Positions 13,001-25,391 are shown, numbered from the stretch's first letter. The stretch is DNA of 64,000 bases from Fulvia fulva (GCF_020509005.1 NC_063012.1:7254001-7318000), one strand, 5' to 3'. Numbers and translations: made by a program. Notes: generated by a model not told the origin, from the letters alone.

Positions 13001-13400
13001 ACCCCCCGAAGCTTATCTACTACCGCCTTACGAGGGTATAGAGTAGTATAGTAACCTAACTACGAAGCGAACATATCGGCCTCTAGGGGTACCTATTATA
13101 GAGGAAGGTTCTAGGATACACGAATACTAGCTACCCCTACGGCTATCGCTCCTAGAACGTACGGTACGTACTCCTCGTCTATCCGAGGTGGTCGCTAGGA
13201 AGGGGGGAGTAGATAGTAAAGGCGAGGAACCGGACGATTAGGGCACTTCTTAATAACGCTAAGGACCTACGGCGCATTACGAACTAGATACTAGAGAAGG
13301 GCTGGCTAGAATAGTACCGCCTAGTAGGAGTAGTATAGGAAGAGAGGATACGACGTAGCGCGACGAGACCGGCTAGGAGCGGGGGCTAACGGGGTAGTAA
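10083..13400 (+). pseudogene. LINE-1 ORF2 (endonuclease and reverse transcriptase)
   Basis: Conceptual translation with stops gives an APE-like endonuclease at about 10085-10780 (IISYNVNYSKD start, VVGDFNIYYP block, QGTIDLS and LDYILV motifs) and a reverse transcriptase at about 11400-12320. The RT keeps a clean 68-codon stretch, 11407-11613, with KKAPGPDRIPNE and the following helix. Later come SLDISGAFDY and the catalytic box FVDDTN near 12130. The C-terminus near 13130-13200 keeps the shape of the CPCG..H...C finger found in Tad1-like ORF2s. No RNase H domain is visible. Confidence 0.78.
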
Positions 13401-13584
13401 CATAGACTACGTACGTTTAGAGGGAAAGCTAAACTAGACAAGGAGTAGTCGGGGGCGGGAAGGGTTTTCACCTATTCGGGTTTCCCTTTGTACATAACAA
13501 TAGATATATACCTATATAGGCCGGATAGGGTCCTAGAATAGGGGAATGACAAATCTATCTATCTATCTATATAACTTACTTAAG

Positions 13585-14647
13585 ATTAGCGTACTTAGAT
13601 TATCGCTAGCGGTAGCTACCTACGCTACCGGGGTACCGGCTACGTCTTAGGCGCCGCCGGCTACCTACTTAACCTATACGAGCGTCCTAAGAAGAAGGCT
13701 AATAATAACGGCCTTACGGTTACTAAAGCACCGGCGGGAAATGCCTAAGCTATTATTTAAGCGTAATAGATAATAGTCCGCCTTAGGAAGTCTTATACTA
13801 GAACTAATACCCTTACGAACCTTATAAATATACCCGTAACGTATAGGCGTTTTCCTTATAAGCCCGAGCGAGCACGCCCTCTTCTATAGAAGTAGATAAA
13901 GGACCCGAAGTCTCGTATTACTTTGTAGTAGAGGGTAGGGCAAATAGAATATATATATATATATATACCTTCCTTAATAATAGTACTAACTCTAAACTCG
14001 TAAATACTTCCCTTATATAAAAATATAAATTCCCGCTCTATAATATTAAGCCCTTTACGCTAGGCCTAGGTAATAGCTCCTAAGTACTAATAATCATTAC
14101 TAAAGCTATAAACATTAAACTGAACCTTTAAGGCTATGTCGAGACGGTCAAATACCTAGTTACCGATACCTACTACGATATAGTCCTTAGCCTTAGATAG
14201 TACGCAAAGTATAGCCCTTATAAAGACTAGAAGCGAAGCGTGCTTACCTTTAACGACGTTAACTATTAGAATCACTCTCTCTATAAGAACGTTAGCCTAC
14301 TAGTAACATTACCTATCCCGAGTTACTACTAACGCCGGTACCCGACTATAATAGCCTTAAGCGACCCAATATCCGCGACATACCGGTCCCTTAGCCTCTC
14401 GAAGTCGGCGCCGAAAGAGTTAGGGCTAAGTATAGAGACGACATTAAGTAGATCAACTTATACAAACTCCGGAGACTCTATCGTATAAGAGGTACGGAAG
14501 TATATACTATATAGATTAACCTACGCGAAGTATATACGGCTAAGAGCGCGGCCGATCTAGTTATAGTATAAGCGTTAGGGCTTTACGCTATAATAGTACG
14601 AAAGGTTATAGGCGGTAACGCTCTATTCGCGTACGCTATATATATTA
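13585..14647 (+). pseudogene. G1 protease and linker segment between the two LINEs
   Basis: The spacer of the LINE inverted pair is G1 sequence. About 14110-14250 reads as the end of a Gypsy aspartic protease (VKYLVTDTYYDIVLSLRQYA, a RIPped form of the usual DxxLG.PW-type block), followed by the protease-RT linker to 14633. An AT repeat lies at about 13945-13968. The last 14 bases (14634-14647) are the LINE-2 target duplication. Confidence 0.65.
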
Positions 14648-17600
14648 GATAGAGAGATTTGTTATTCCCCTATTCTAGGACCCTATTCGGCCTATATAGG
14701 TATATATCTATTATTATATACAAAGGGTAACCCGAATAGGTAAAAACCCTTCCCGCCCCCGACTTCTCCTTATCTAGATTAGCTTTCCCTCTAAACGTAC
14801 GTAGTCTATATTACTACCCCGTTAGCCCCCGCTCCTAGCCGGTCTCGTCGCGCTACGCCGTGTCCTCTCTTCCTATACTACCCCTACTAGGCGGTACTGT
14901 TCTAGCTAGCCCTTCTCTAGTATCTAGTTCGTAATACGCCGTAGGTCCTTAACGTTATTAAGAAGTGCCCTAATCGTCCGGTTCCTCGCCTTTACTATCT
15001 ACTCCCCCCTTCCTAGCGACTACCTCGGATAGACGAGGAGTACGTACCGTACGTTCTAGGAGTAATAGCCCTAGGGGTAGCTAGTATTTATATATTCTAG
15101 AACCTTCCTCTATATTAGGTACCCCTAGAGGCCGATGTGTTCGCTTCGTAGTTAGGTTACTATACTACTCTATACCCTCGTAAGGCGGTAGTAGATAAGC
15201 TTCGGGGGGTACTTAACCGCGGATTTCGTAGCTAACTATTCCTTAGGTTGTCCCGCTAGCTAAGGGCGTCTACTATGCCCTACATCCTAGTCGTTCCACC
15301 TCTCTTTCTATAGTTGCTCTATAAACGATTTCTTACCTTCCTATTATATTGCTAGCTATTCGTCCCTTACCCGGTAGTTCGGCTCGTTTCCGGGTCGAAT
15401 ACCCTTATACGCTAGTACTAATTCGCGGGCCCTTACGACTATACTAGTAATGACCTTCTATATTAGGTACTATACCGACTTGCCTAAGTAGGAGGTCCGT
15501 AGTCCCTAGACATATAGGTCGATCGGCGGTATAGCGGTCTCGTACTTAAGTATCCTTATTAGTATCGACTTATATACCCCGGTAACCTTCCTTAGGCATT
15601 AGTTTTAGATCTTCGCTAACGGCGCGACGAGTCCCTTTAATAGATAGGCCCTCTCGCCTAAGGACTACACTTAGCTACTATAGGTAAGGACTGGCCGTAT
15701 AATAGCCGTATATAGAAGTCGTAACTACCGAAAGTCCGCCCCCTATATAGACGTAGTAAGTCTCTAGTATAATGCTATATTCTGTTTAGCTTTCCGTAAT
15801 ATTGCCTATACGTACTTCCTCTACCGTAGCGCCGGGTCTACCTATAGTCCGAGGATCCTAAGCTAATTTGCCGGGTTAGTCGTATACCCCTATATCTAGA
15901 TAGAAGCTTATATATTATAGAACCGTAGCCGGCGCGTAAAGTGTATTAGATTGTACTTTTCTAGGGCAAACCGAGCCCCGTACCTCCTAGCCTAGTCCTC
16001 GTAGATCTTATGCTTCTCTTCTAGTAGCCTACAGTTCTCCTTAGTCGAGGAAGACTACGCTAGGATGTTTGTGTCGTCTACGAAGCCGCTCGTAGCGGTG
16101 TTCTAGGATTCTAGGGCTAGGAGTAGCGTCGCTATAAAGAAGAGGAACAGAATAGGTACTAGCGTTAAGCCTTACGGGATTCTAGTATAGACTACTTAAA
16201 ATAGGCTTCTATACTAGCCGACTAGGATCGACGTACTACGGTTTTAGAGGTAGGACCGTACGAAGTTAATAAGCTACTTAGGGAGTCCTTTCGACCTTAG
16301 GATATAGAGTAGCCGCGGGTATAACATGTAGTCGAAGGCTCCCGATATGTCTAGACTAAGTAAGGATACTACCTTGTCCCTATTCTTATACTAGATAGTC
16401 TTTACCTAAGAGCTAATAAGTTCTATCGCGGATAGCGTCGATTACTATAGGTACGTACCTATCTAGGTGTCCGGGAGTAGGGAGTGTTCCTCTACCGCCT
16501 CGGAGAGTCTCGTTATAACTAGCTTCTTAAGCGCCTTCCTAAGAGTATTAAGGAGCGTAATTAGGCGGTACGACTTTACCTACGTATAGTCTTCCTTTTA
16601 CGGCTTACGTAGGACCACTATCGTCGATTGTTTAAATACTATTAGATAGTATCCGGTCTATAGGTAAGCGTTAAAGATCGCTATAACTACTAGGGCTAGT
16701 TAATCTCTATACTTCTTTAGTAGCTCGTTTAGGATCCTATCCGGCCCCGGGGCTTTCTTCGCCGGGAACTTCCTAAGTATAGCGGTAACATCTCCCTTAG
16801 ATATATCCTATTAGACCGCGATACTAGGGGCTAGGGGAGTAGAGCTGTTTATATTGCTTAGATTAGCTTCGACTAGGGGCGGGAAGAACTTACTAGCTAG
16901 TAGACGCGCCTTAGCCTTAGGGTCGCTAACCGGGCTACTAGGCGATTATAGCGCTAGGATAGAGAATGAGGGGCCCTTTATAGGGTCCTATCGGGCCCAT
17001 TTTGCTAGCTTCTATATCCTCGCTAGCTTGCCGGCGATTTCTTCTACTATAGCTCTCTAGCCGACTACTTTCTCCCTCCGTATTATAGCTTTCTTCTATT
17101 AGTATACCTCCCTATATACGTTCTAGGCCTCCTCGCTATAGCTACTCGTCTATACCCGGTAGGCTCTCCTTACTTCTCTTACTACCGTAGTATACTTCGG
17201 CGTCTAGTATAGTTTAGACTATATCGTTAGTTAGGTAAGCGGAACGTAAAGTAAGGTCGCTTTTCTTTTTTCGTCTATTAACCCTTAGACTACCTCGTCT
17301 ATCTCGTCTTTACTATTATATAACTACTCCGTAATCTAGACTAGCCTCTCGGAGTTATTAAGGTACGCCTAGATATTAGCCTAGTAGGCCTTTCCCTAGT
17401 TTAGCTTAGGGGTTCTCGCTAGTATACGTTATATCTATATCGTAATAGAGGTCCTAACTAGTATATAGTCTAACGACGCCTCGAGTTTATGTTCGATCCT
17501 ATAGTAGGTTACTATATAGTAGTAGCTATCTAAGATCTAGGATAGGTCGATCGTGCATTAGAGTCCCCCTCTCTTCTATATTCCTAGGTCCTTCGGGGTA

Positions 17601-19630
17601 TTAAGGGCAATTACGTTACTCGCTATTAAGTCGAGTACTTCGTCGGCTATAGGGTACGGCTATATAAGGCTTTCCTAGGAAGGGTAGTGTATATTAAAGT
17701 CTCCTACTACAATGTGGCACCCTTGTCTCTTAAGCGCACTGTCTAGGTGTCTGTAGACCCCTAGGTCGCGGCTAGACCTCGAGGCTAGCGGTTGTATATA
17801 TAGGTTGTATATCTAGGTGCTACCTACGTAGAGGTCGGTAATATCGCCCCCGCCTTCTTCGTCTACGTAGTACACTACCTCCTAGTTGGATTCTAGTATG
17901 TCCTTACTAATATAGAAGTACGTACGGGGTCTGCCGTCGCCTCGTAGGTATGTCGTATAGCCTAGTAACTTATAGGTCGTTAGTTTCTTATAGTACGGAT
18001 TAATCTATAGCTCCTAGATTACTAGGACGTAGTAGACGTACGGGTCCGCCTTATATAGGAAATGGTTCTAGACTATATCCTTACTATAGTTAATGTTATA
18101 CTAGATAATACTAAGCGTATCGAGGCTAGTTATCGTTATCGACAATTATTTCCTCTATAATGTCCTATATCCTACTACCTTATACGTCCTAGTCTACGCC
18201 TATTAGCTATATACTAAAGGGGAGCCGGGCCTAGTTAGATTCCCTCGCCGTAGCTAGTAGAGTACGTAGCCTCCCGTACGCCCTAGGTTACGTATCCTTT
18301 ATATTATTCTCGGCCCTAGGGCGCTTATACCCGACCGCCGCTAGCTAGTTCCAGTATAGACTAGCCTTACGGTCGCCGTAGAATCTTAGGGCGACGGTTC
18401 TGTTTATGATTGCCTTGTTTTTCGCTAGTTTCCGCTATAGGCATTCCGTACTATACGATAGGTAGTGCCCCGGACAGTTCGCGTACCGTCTCGTAGCCGA
18501 TATATAGTCCCTAGATATATAGTCTCCTATATAGTTCGAGTAGGCCTACTTATTTATACACGTATAGGTTTGGTGTCTATACTATTAGCATTTAAAGCAT
18601 TAGAGGACACGAAAGGACAAGGAGTGCTATTCTACTATCTTAAGGCTATATTACTAGATTAGGCCTTGTTCTGTCGCTAGATCCACCGCTTTTGCGTCTT
18701 ATAGCTATACTATTAGCGCCGAGGCCTTCTTACCTTCTAGCTATTTCCTATAGAGCCAAGTCGCCTTCTAGATTAGAGAGTTAAGAGTGACCGGGTTGTC
18801 CTCTTAGAGAGTACGTAGGTGACCTTAGTTAGTTAGGTCGAACTCCTTAGGTATATCGTAGACTAGGATCGTAAATTACTTCGTTAAGACCTTCGCTAAT
18901 GCCGTAACCTTAGATACCTACTATAACTATACCTCTAGGTACCTCCTAGTAGTAGTAGAGCTAGTATAGATCTATAGAGTACCGTTAGACTATTAGTTCA
19001 CTACGACTACCCCTAGTTAGTTAATTCGTTAGGCGAGCTCCTTATTCGATAGCTTCGTAACTTCGGCCTAGTCTTCCTTTACTATAATACGGATCGTAAC
19101 TATATCGTATATTAGGCGGGGGCCTAGTATCGATACCGCGACTAATACCTAGCTATAGGGGTGTTAAATCTAGATAGCCTTACTAATTGCCTAAGACGTC
19201 GTCCTTATTTCTTATTACCCTTAGTAATACGATAGTATAAGCGCCGTACGTAGCTAAGTGATCATTACCTATAGAGACCGGTATAGGAGCTAATCGTTAG
19301 TTTCTATACTTTTTACGTCCTCTATAAGTTACTACTAGTTGTCTTAGGGGAGCTTTGTCTATAGAGCCGTAGGCGCCGGTAGTATAGTAGCCTAGGCTAC
19401 TATTACCTAGGAGTTACCTAATATAGCTAGGCACCTCCGCGGCGTTTAGAGCTAAAGAAATAGGGTGAAGAGAACTTTAAGCTATTCAAATTAAATAAGG
19501 TAGAACTCCCTCAATTCTAGGGGTAGTGGCCTACTTTATAGATCGTTAGAATAGCCTTAATAAGAGCTTTCGAATGTGTCGTGTTTAGCGATATAAGGCG
19601 AAAATCGGTCTAGGAGACTCCGTAAGTCTC
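14648..19630 (-). mobile_element. LINE-2, Tad1-like non-LTR retrotransposon, RIPped
   Basis: About 4.98 kb in reverse orientation, with a 14-bp target duplication CGCTATATATATTA (14634-14647 and 19631-19644). It aligns along its length with the reverse complement of LINE-1: ORF2 C-terminal finger near 15000-15070, RT FVDD box near 16080, RT start near 16740-16800, endonuclease at about 17440-18140, ORF1 knuckles at about 18430-18610. The first roughly 41 bases at its 5' end (about 19590-19630) differ from those of LINE-1. It is RIPped with many stops and interrupts the protease-RT linker of G1. Confidence 0.92.
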
Positions 19631-19644
19631 CGCTATATATATTA

Positions 19645-20011
19645 AAGATAGCTACTATAGAACGCTCCGTTATTAATAGGAGTACTAGGTAGAAGCCTAC
19701 GCAATGAACGTAGCTAATTATAACGTATTTATAGAAAAGCTATACCGGAATTAGAAGGACTCCGACGTACTCGGTAAGCTACCGGCTATATACTATTATC
19801 GGTAAGCTCTATTCTCGAAGTTAGAGTTAGATAAGCTACTACCTTATCGCCCTAGCCTAGATTACAAGATTAAGCTAAAGAAGGATACTCGGCTACCGTT
19901 TAAGTAGCCCTATCCGATTTCGAATAGAGAGTTAGAAGTAGTAAAAGCTTAGGTAGATAACTAACTTTAGAAAGGTAATATCTACCGTAGTAACTTACCT
20001 ATAGTATTACC
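19645..20011 (+). pseudogene. G1 segment leading into reverse transcriptase
   Basis: It reads as the region just before the Gypsy RT: FSKLELDKLL, then the YPI block (PYPISNRELEVVKA) and KGNIYRSNLPIVLP, with stops at former Trp and Gln codons. The last five bases (TTACC, 20007-20011) are the Copia A target duplication. The protein continues at 25632. Confidence 0.8.
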
Positions 20012-20246
20012 TGTTAAGATGTAGCATCTCAAAGGGAGTCAACAATCAGGAAGTGATCTGGCAGCCTGAGGCATCCACAATGACTCAGCTTGTAGGGAGA
20101 TACCTTCTCTCCCCTTTAGCTTAGATAGACATCTAACACAATCAACATATTGGTTCCTGATATATTGCTGCATGCTCGTGCTATTAGTCAGTTGAAGATT
20201 GATCTCTTACTCCACTCCGCTGCCATCCACCCGTACCTGTTCAACA
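20012..20246 (+). repeat. 5' LTR of Copia A
   Basis: 235 bp, TGTTAAGATG...TTCAACA. It matches the 3' LTR at 233 of 235 positions by direct comparison. The two differences, near 20222-20224 (TGCC here, TACT in the 3' copy), are one G-to-A after T and one C-to-T before A. Confidence 0.97.
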
Positions 20247-20263
20247 GGTTATGAGCCCGGGTT
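20247..20263 (+). other. Copia A primer-binding site (half initiator-Met tRNA)
   Basis: GGTTATGAGCCCGGGTT follows the LTR directly. At least its first 12 bases are complementary to the anticodon arm of fungal initiator tRNA-Met (GGGCTCATAACC). This is the internal half-tRNA priming known for Drosophila copia and yeast Ty5, not priming from a tRNA 3' end. Copia B has the same site. Confidence 0.75.
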
Positions 20264-20694
20264 TGTGCAGGAATAAGAGCAACCTATATCAGTACAGGTT
20301 ACTTGTATCCCTTGCTATCGTAGCAGAAAACATCTGGGAATCAGAAGTCTACCCCGTCTATCCTATCAAGGAGCTTAGTTCGATACTAAGTGATAGGTAA
20401 CCCAGACAAGGACTCTGTGCGGCTTACTCAAAGCCAATACCTTGAAGATACTCTGTAGGCAGGACTGCATCGAGATACTATCAAGAAGGACTTCAAGTAA
20501 GTCATTTGAAGCTCTGCTAGGAGAGACAGACCTGTGTCCTAGCCCCGAGACCTCACACCGCTCCTTCTTTACTTTACCAAGCAGGCCTTGGTATCCACAC
20601 CTACGAACTTTCCCATTCTACACCAGAAGCCTCCGCAGGATCTGAGCCACCACCTTGGAACATACACACCTTGTTTCATTACATCCAATTTATT

Positions 20695-23600
20695 ATGGAT
20701 TCATACCAAGAGAAGACAGAGGAGAAGGGAGGCAAAATCCCAATTCTTGGGAGGGACAATTGGAAGAGATGGTTCAACCTTCAGAGATACAAGATGGAGA
20801 GCCAATCAGCATTCTTTGCAATTGATGACCTAATGGAAGTGTCTTTTGACAACATCAAGGGCAAGACTCTGAAACTCCAAGAAGAGGCTACAACCAAAGA
20901 GATCCTCAATACGCCAACATGGACAAGACACAATGCAGTATGCAACTTCAGTATCCTTAGTAGGATCACAGAAGAAGATGAATTTGAGCTTGAGGGCTCA
21001 TGTGAATCTGGAAGAGCTGCTGAGAAGTGGGTGTATCTCTGGAACAAGTATAGCCAGGTGCTACCAACCCATGCACATGAGCTCACAAAGCAATTTGTGA
21101 CCTTTGAGATGAGTGAAGAGTTCACCATCAGATCCGCATAGACACACCTGGTTTCTCTTGGAAAAAGGATTGCTGATGTTGACCCAGAGGGTCAGCATTA
21201 CAGGAAAGCTGATGTGAGGATGACCCAGCTCTTAAGCTCACTGCCACCTGACTACCATGTAGCCAGGGATACTATCATGGCTCAGCCAAAGATGGATCAT
21301 GAAAGGACCTTAAAGATCCTTGAAGCTCAAGAAGCCAGGTTGGATCCCTCTAAGGCTGAGTATGGCATGGCAGCCACCTGGGTCAAGCCCTCAGGTCTAG
21401 CAAGACCACTCTCCTGCCTTCTCTGTGAGAAGGATCATCTGATCAAGGACTGCCCTAGTTTGCCTGAGGCAAGAAAGGTCCTTAGATCTCATTCCCAACC
21501 ACCATCTTCCCAGAATACAACACATGTCAAGAAGAAGAGAACTCCACCACCCACTTCAAGGAGGACACCAAGAGAGAAGTCCTCTATGGAAGAACTTAAG
21601 AAAATGGTGAAGAAACTCAGCTCTGACATGCTGTCACTCCAGAAGAACCAGGCCCAGTCTTATACCTCTAAAGCAAAGAAGACTGGAAAAGGTTTCTCCG
21701 CCCAAGAGTCACCATGCAGCTCATCCCCAGAGACAATGTCTGATGATGATGAGTATGATGAAGTGGCTCACTCAACTGCAGAAGTCCAAGGCAAGTTCCC
21801 CTCGTCAGAGTGGTTACTTGACTCCTGTGCTTCATCCCATATGACTGACCAAAGCTGCCTCTTTAGATCTATGACTCCCTTGACAAGGAAGAAATGGATC
21901 AAAGTGGGAGGTGGGTTTTTATTGGCCACTCATATTGGGAATGCAGAGATGAGTGGGAGAGCTGGCAGAAAAGTTGTTTTGGAAGATGTCCTGCTTGTAC
22001 CCAAGCTAGGAGTGAACCTGGTTTCATGGAACCAGTTTAGCAAGCAGTTTGGTGTGCAACCTCCATCATTTTCTCTTGTTTCCCCCTCTGGTGAGACTGT
22101 TGTCCAGACAAAGCTCCTTGGGGGGGTTCCATTCATTGATGAGATTTCTCCTCTCCTACAAGAACGGGCACATTACTCATCATGTGCACCACCAATGGAG
22201 AATGCCTTTGTGACTGCTCAATCAGAGACCGACCTGAAGCAGTGGGAGCTTTGGCATAGAAGATTTGCACACTTTGGGAAGAATTTGCTCCAGAATCTTC
22301 ACAAGGTAACAGACTTGAAAGAACCCATTCCTATCCCTAAGGATGGCTTTCACCAGTGCAGAGTATGCTCAATAGCAAAGATGAAGAAGTACAAAGGCAA
22401 AGTTACAGAGAGAAGACCTGAAAGACTTGCCCTTGTATCTATTGACATATGTGGCCCACTACCAATCTCAAGACTAGGATTCAAATACTGGCTTGAGATT
22501 GTTGACAACTTCTCTAGGAAGAAGTGGACCTTTCCTCTTAGGAAAAGAGAAGATGCTCCAGTTGCTCTCCAGAACTGGAAGATCAAAGCAGAGAGGAAAT
22601 CATCAGCGCAGCTGAAAGCAGTAAGACTTGACAATGCAAAAGAACTTATTGCATTAGTGAAGCAGTGGGAGAAGGATTTGGGGATTGGGCTCGAGCCGAC
22701 TGAGGCATACAACTCTCTACAGAATGGACCAGTTGAGAGGTCAATACAAACCTCAGAGGACTCTATAAGGGCAATGCTTGAAGAGGCTAAAATGCCGGTT
22801 GAATTTTGGCCTGAAGCACTAGAGGCCCAAACTTATATGAGGAACAAACTGCCAAATGGCCCAGATTACGATGGGTTCAAGGTTTCACCAGATGAGGCTT
22901 TTGATGGTATCAAACCGACCATCAACCATTTGAAAGTTTGGGGATGCAAAGCTGTTGTCTATATGGACACAAGATCCCAACCTCAATGGGCAAGAAGTGA
23001 CAAGCTAATGAATAGGGGTAAAGAAGCAGTGTTTATTGGGTATGTTGAAAACACAGCTAAAGCCTGGCTCTTTTGGGAACCAGACATGAGAGCTGTTAAA
23101 CAACACACACATGCAGACTTCTTTGAGGACCAGCCTGGAGGTGATATGGGTCTCAATGTTCCAACATTGAATCTACCAAGCAGTGCACCAGCTAGGAAGC
23201 CCTTAGGAAGGCCGAGGAAGAACGTATCCTTAGGACAATCTACCTACCATTCAGGCGTCCATCAGAGCCCCCCCGAAATAGATCAGCCAATTGAGAGCCC
23301 TAAAGTCGCTCAGCCGAGAAAGCTGTTTGTGCAACTTCCCCAGCCTCCGGAGAACGTAGGGGAATTTCAGAAAATCGATCAGCCAATTGAGAGAAGCTCC
23401 CTAGATCCCCAGGAAATAGACGTTACTAGGTCACAAGTGACGGTCCCTAAATCATCCCTTGGAAAGAGAAAGGCTGACTATAATGTTGAGGGCTATGACA
23501 TGAAACAGAAAGCCCTAAGATCCATGGTCCCTAAGCCCGAACTAACCACTGAAGTGGGAGAAGCAATGGACCTCTCAGAGAACCTTGCTGCTTTTCACCA

Positions 23601-25326
23601 AGCTTTCTTTGCAGCCATGCAATCAGTGGACAGTTCAATACCATGGGATAGCGAATTCCTGGAAGAAGTTGAGGAAATGGCCTTTGCAGCAACTGTAGAA
23701 GCCATTGCATACAAGCAAGAGGTCCTAATTCCAAAATCCTACAAGGATGCTGTGAATGACAAGAAATGGGGACATCTTTGGAAGGAAGCAATCCAAAAGG
23801 AACTAGATGCTCTACAGAGTAACAACACCTGGGAAAATTCTGTTCCACCAAAAGGAGCAAATCTGGTTACATCAAGATGGGTCTTTGATATTAAGAGAAG
23901 CATTAGTGGAGCTATTGAAAAGTTCAAGGCTAGACTAGTTGCAAGGGGCTTCTCACAGAAGTTTGGTGTTGACTTTATGGAGACATTTGCACCTACAGTA
24001 AGACAGGACACCCTTAGGGTGTTTATGGCTATTGTGTGTAAGAAGGATCTTCATCTTCACCAAGTGGATGTGAACAATGCATTCACAGAAAGCACCCTCC
24101 ATGAAGACATCTTCATGTTACCACCACCAGGAGTTGAGCTTCCACCAAACATGGTGTTCAAAATCCTCAAAAGCTTGTATGGACTTAAGCAAGCAGCTAG
24201 AGATTGGAATCAACTCTGTGTGTCAAAGCTCAGAGAGATTGGATTCACACAGTCAGAAGTGGATCCATGCCTACTTATCCATAAGAAGAGGGAGATCATA
24301 ATCCTTATATATGTGGATAACATTCTAATTGCTACACTAAAGTTGTTAGATGTTCTCTAGTTCAAAAGAGAACTTGGCAAGATCTTCAAGATCAAAGATC
24401 TAGGTGAACCTGAAAAGATCCTTGGCATGAGAGTCACAAGGGACAGGAAGAGAGGAATCCTGAAACTTGACCAAGGACACTTTGTTAGGGACAGCCTAGC
24501 CAAGATGGGAATGAACCATGAGAAGGCAGCACCTACACACTCACCCATGGACAGCTATGAGGCCCTCAAACCTTCAAGCCACATGGATGAGAGGTGTGAC
24601 AAGGCAGAGTACCAGAGTATTAATGGTACTTGGATGTGGCCAGCAACAATCACAAGGCCAGACATTGCTTTTGCCCTAGGAAGGATGAGCTCATTTGTGA
24701 GTGACCCATCCACCTACCACATGAAGGCTTTGAAGAAGATCACTAGGTACCTAAGATCATACCCTGATCTAGGACTTCAGTTCTCAAAGTCTGGAAAAGG
24801 ACACCTTATTGGATACTGTGATTCTGATTATGCAATGGACAAAGCAGACAGAGTCTCAATCCTTGGGTATGTCTTCTTCCTCTGTGGGGCACCAGTTTCT
24901 TGGATGAGCAAGAAGCAAAAGTCTGTAGCAACATCCACAATGGAGGCTGAATACATGGCTATGAATGCATGTGCGAAGCAGTCCCAATTCCTAGCTTCAC
25001 TGCTGAGGGAAATGGATTGTCCAGAGTTAGTGGGAGACTGTTCCCATCAACCAAGAATCACTGGAAACCAGGAGACTGTATCAAATTTGAGACCAGTCCA
25101 ATTAAGAGGTGACAATCAAGCTGCCCTCACCCTAGTGAAAGATGCACATGTTCATGACAAGTCGAAGCACATTGACATTGCCTATAACGCTGTTAGGAAA
25201 CTTTGGTGGAGGAGGCTTATTGCTGTTGAGTACACCCCAACCTCTGAGATGGTTGCAGACGGGTTTACAAAACCAAAGACTGGTCCACACTTCCAGAGGT
25301 TTGTAAGCCAGCTGAACCTGTCATAA
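20695..25326 (+). pseudogene. Copia A gag-pol, interrupted by two in-frame stops
   Basis: A single frame of 1,544 codons with TAG at 21139-21141 and 24358-24360. Order: Gag (20695-21400), zinc knuckle CLLCEKDHLIKDC (about 21415), protease LLDSCASSHMT (about 21820), integrase with an HHCC zinc domain (LWHRRFAH...CRVC, about 22250-22370) and DDE core (SIDICGP, LDNAKE, PVERS; 22435-22740), a linker with an AT-hook-like GRPRK and the LFVQLPQPP motif, reverse transcriptase (23870-24340), and RNase H (24830-25210; DSDYAMD, TMEAEY, GDNQAA). The stops fit CAG-to-TAG and TGG-to-TAG. The RT box reads YVDN, not YVDD, at 24313-24321. All three lesions are RIP-type. I take the ATG at 20695 as the start; upstream in-frame codons to 20671 lack an ATG. 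Confidence 0.95.
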
Positions 25327-25377
25327 AAAGGTCCAAGTACTATTGACAGGAAGTGAGCAGACTGTAACCTCCCATAC

Positions 25378-25391
25378 GAGATGAGTGGGAG
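25378..25391 (+). other. Copia A polypurine tract
   Basis: Purine-rich GAGATGAGTGGGAG ends exactly at the 3' LTR. Copia B has GAGTGGGAG at the same place on its strand (42754-42762), which supports this as the plus-strand primer. Confidence 0.7.

Larger units (their letters stand above)
8569..13567 (+). mobile_element. LINE-1, Tad1-like non-LTR retrotransposon, RIPped
   Basis: About 5.0 kb, bounded by a perfect 17-bp target duplication TATATAACTTACTTAAG (8552-8568 and 13568-13584) and ending in an ATCT microsatellite tail (about 13548-13567). It has the usual two-ORF layout. ORF1 carries CCHC knuckles. ORF2 carries an APE-type endonuclease, a reverse transcriptase with an FVDD box and a C-terminal Cys/His motif. 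It has many RIP-type stops. It is the same family as LINE-2 (14648-19630), which lies in opposite orientation only about 1.1 kb away. The long duplications and near full length point to target-primed insertion into G1. Confidence 0.92.

Noticed and set aside
14648..19630. LINE-2 as an inversion of LINE-1
   Set aside because: Each has its own distinct target duplication (17 and 14 bp) and a different 5' end, so they are separate insertions.
24360..24427. Copia A as three separate genes (20671-21141, 21214-24360, 24427-25326)
   Set aside because: All three are in the same frame and separated only by single TAG codons at RIP-type positions, so they are one broken gag-pol.
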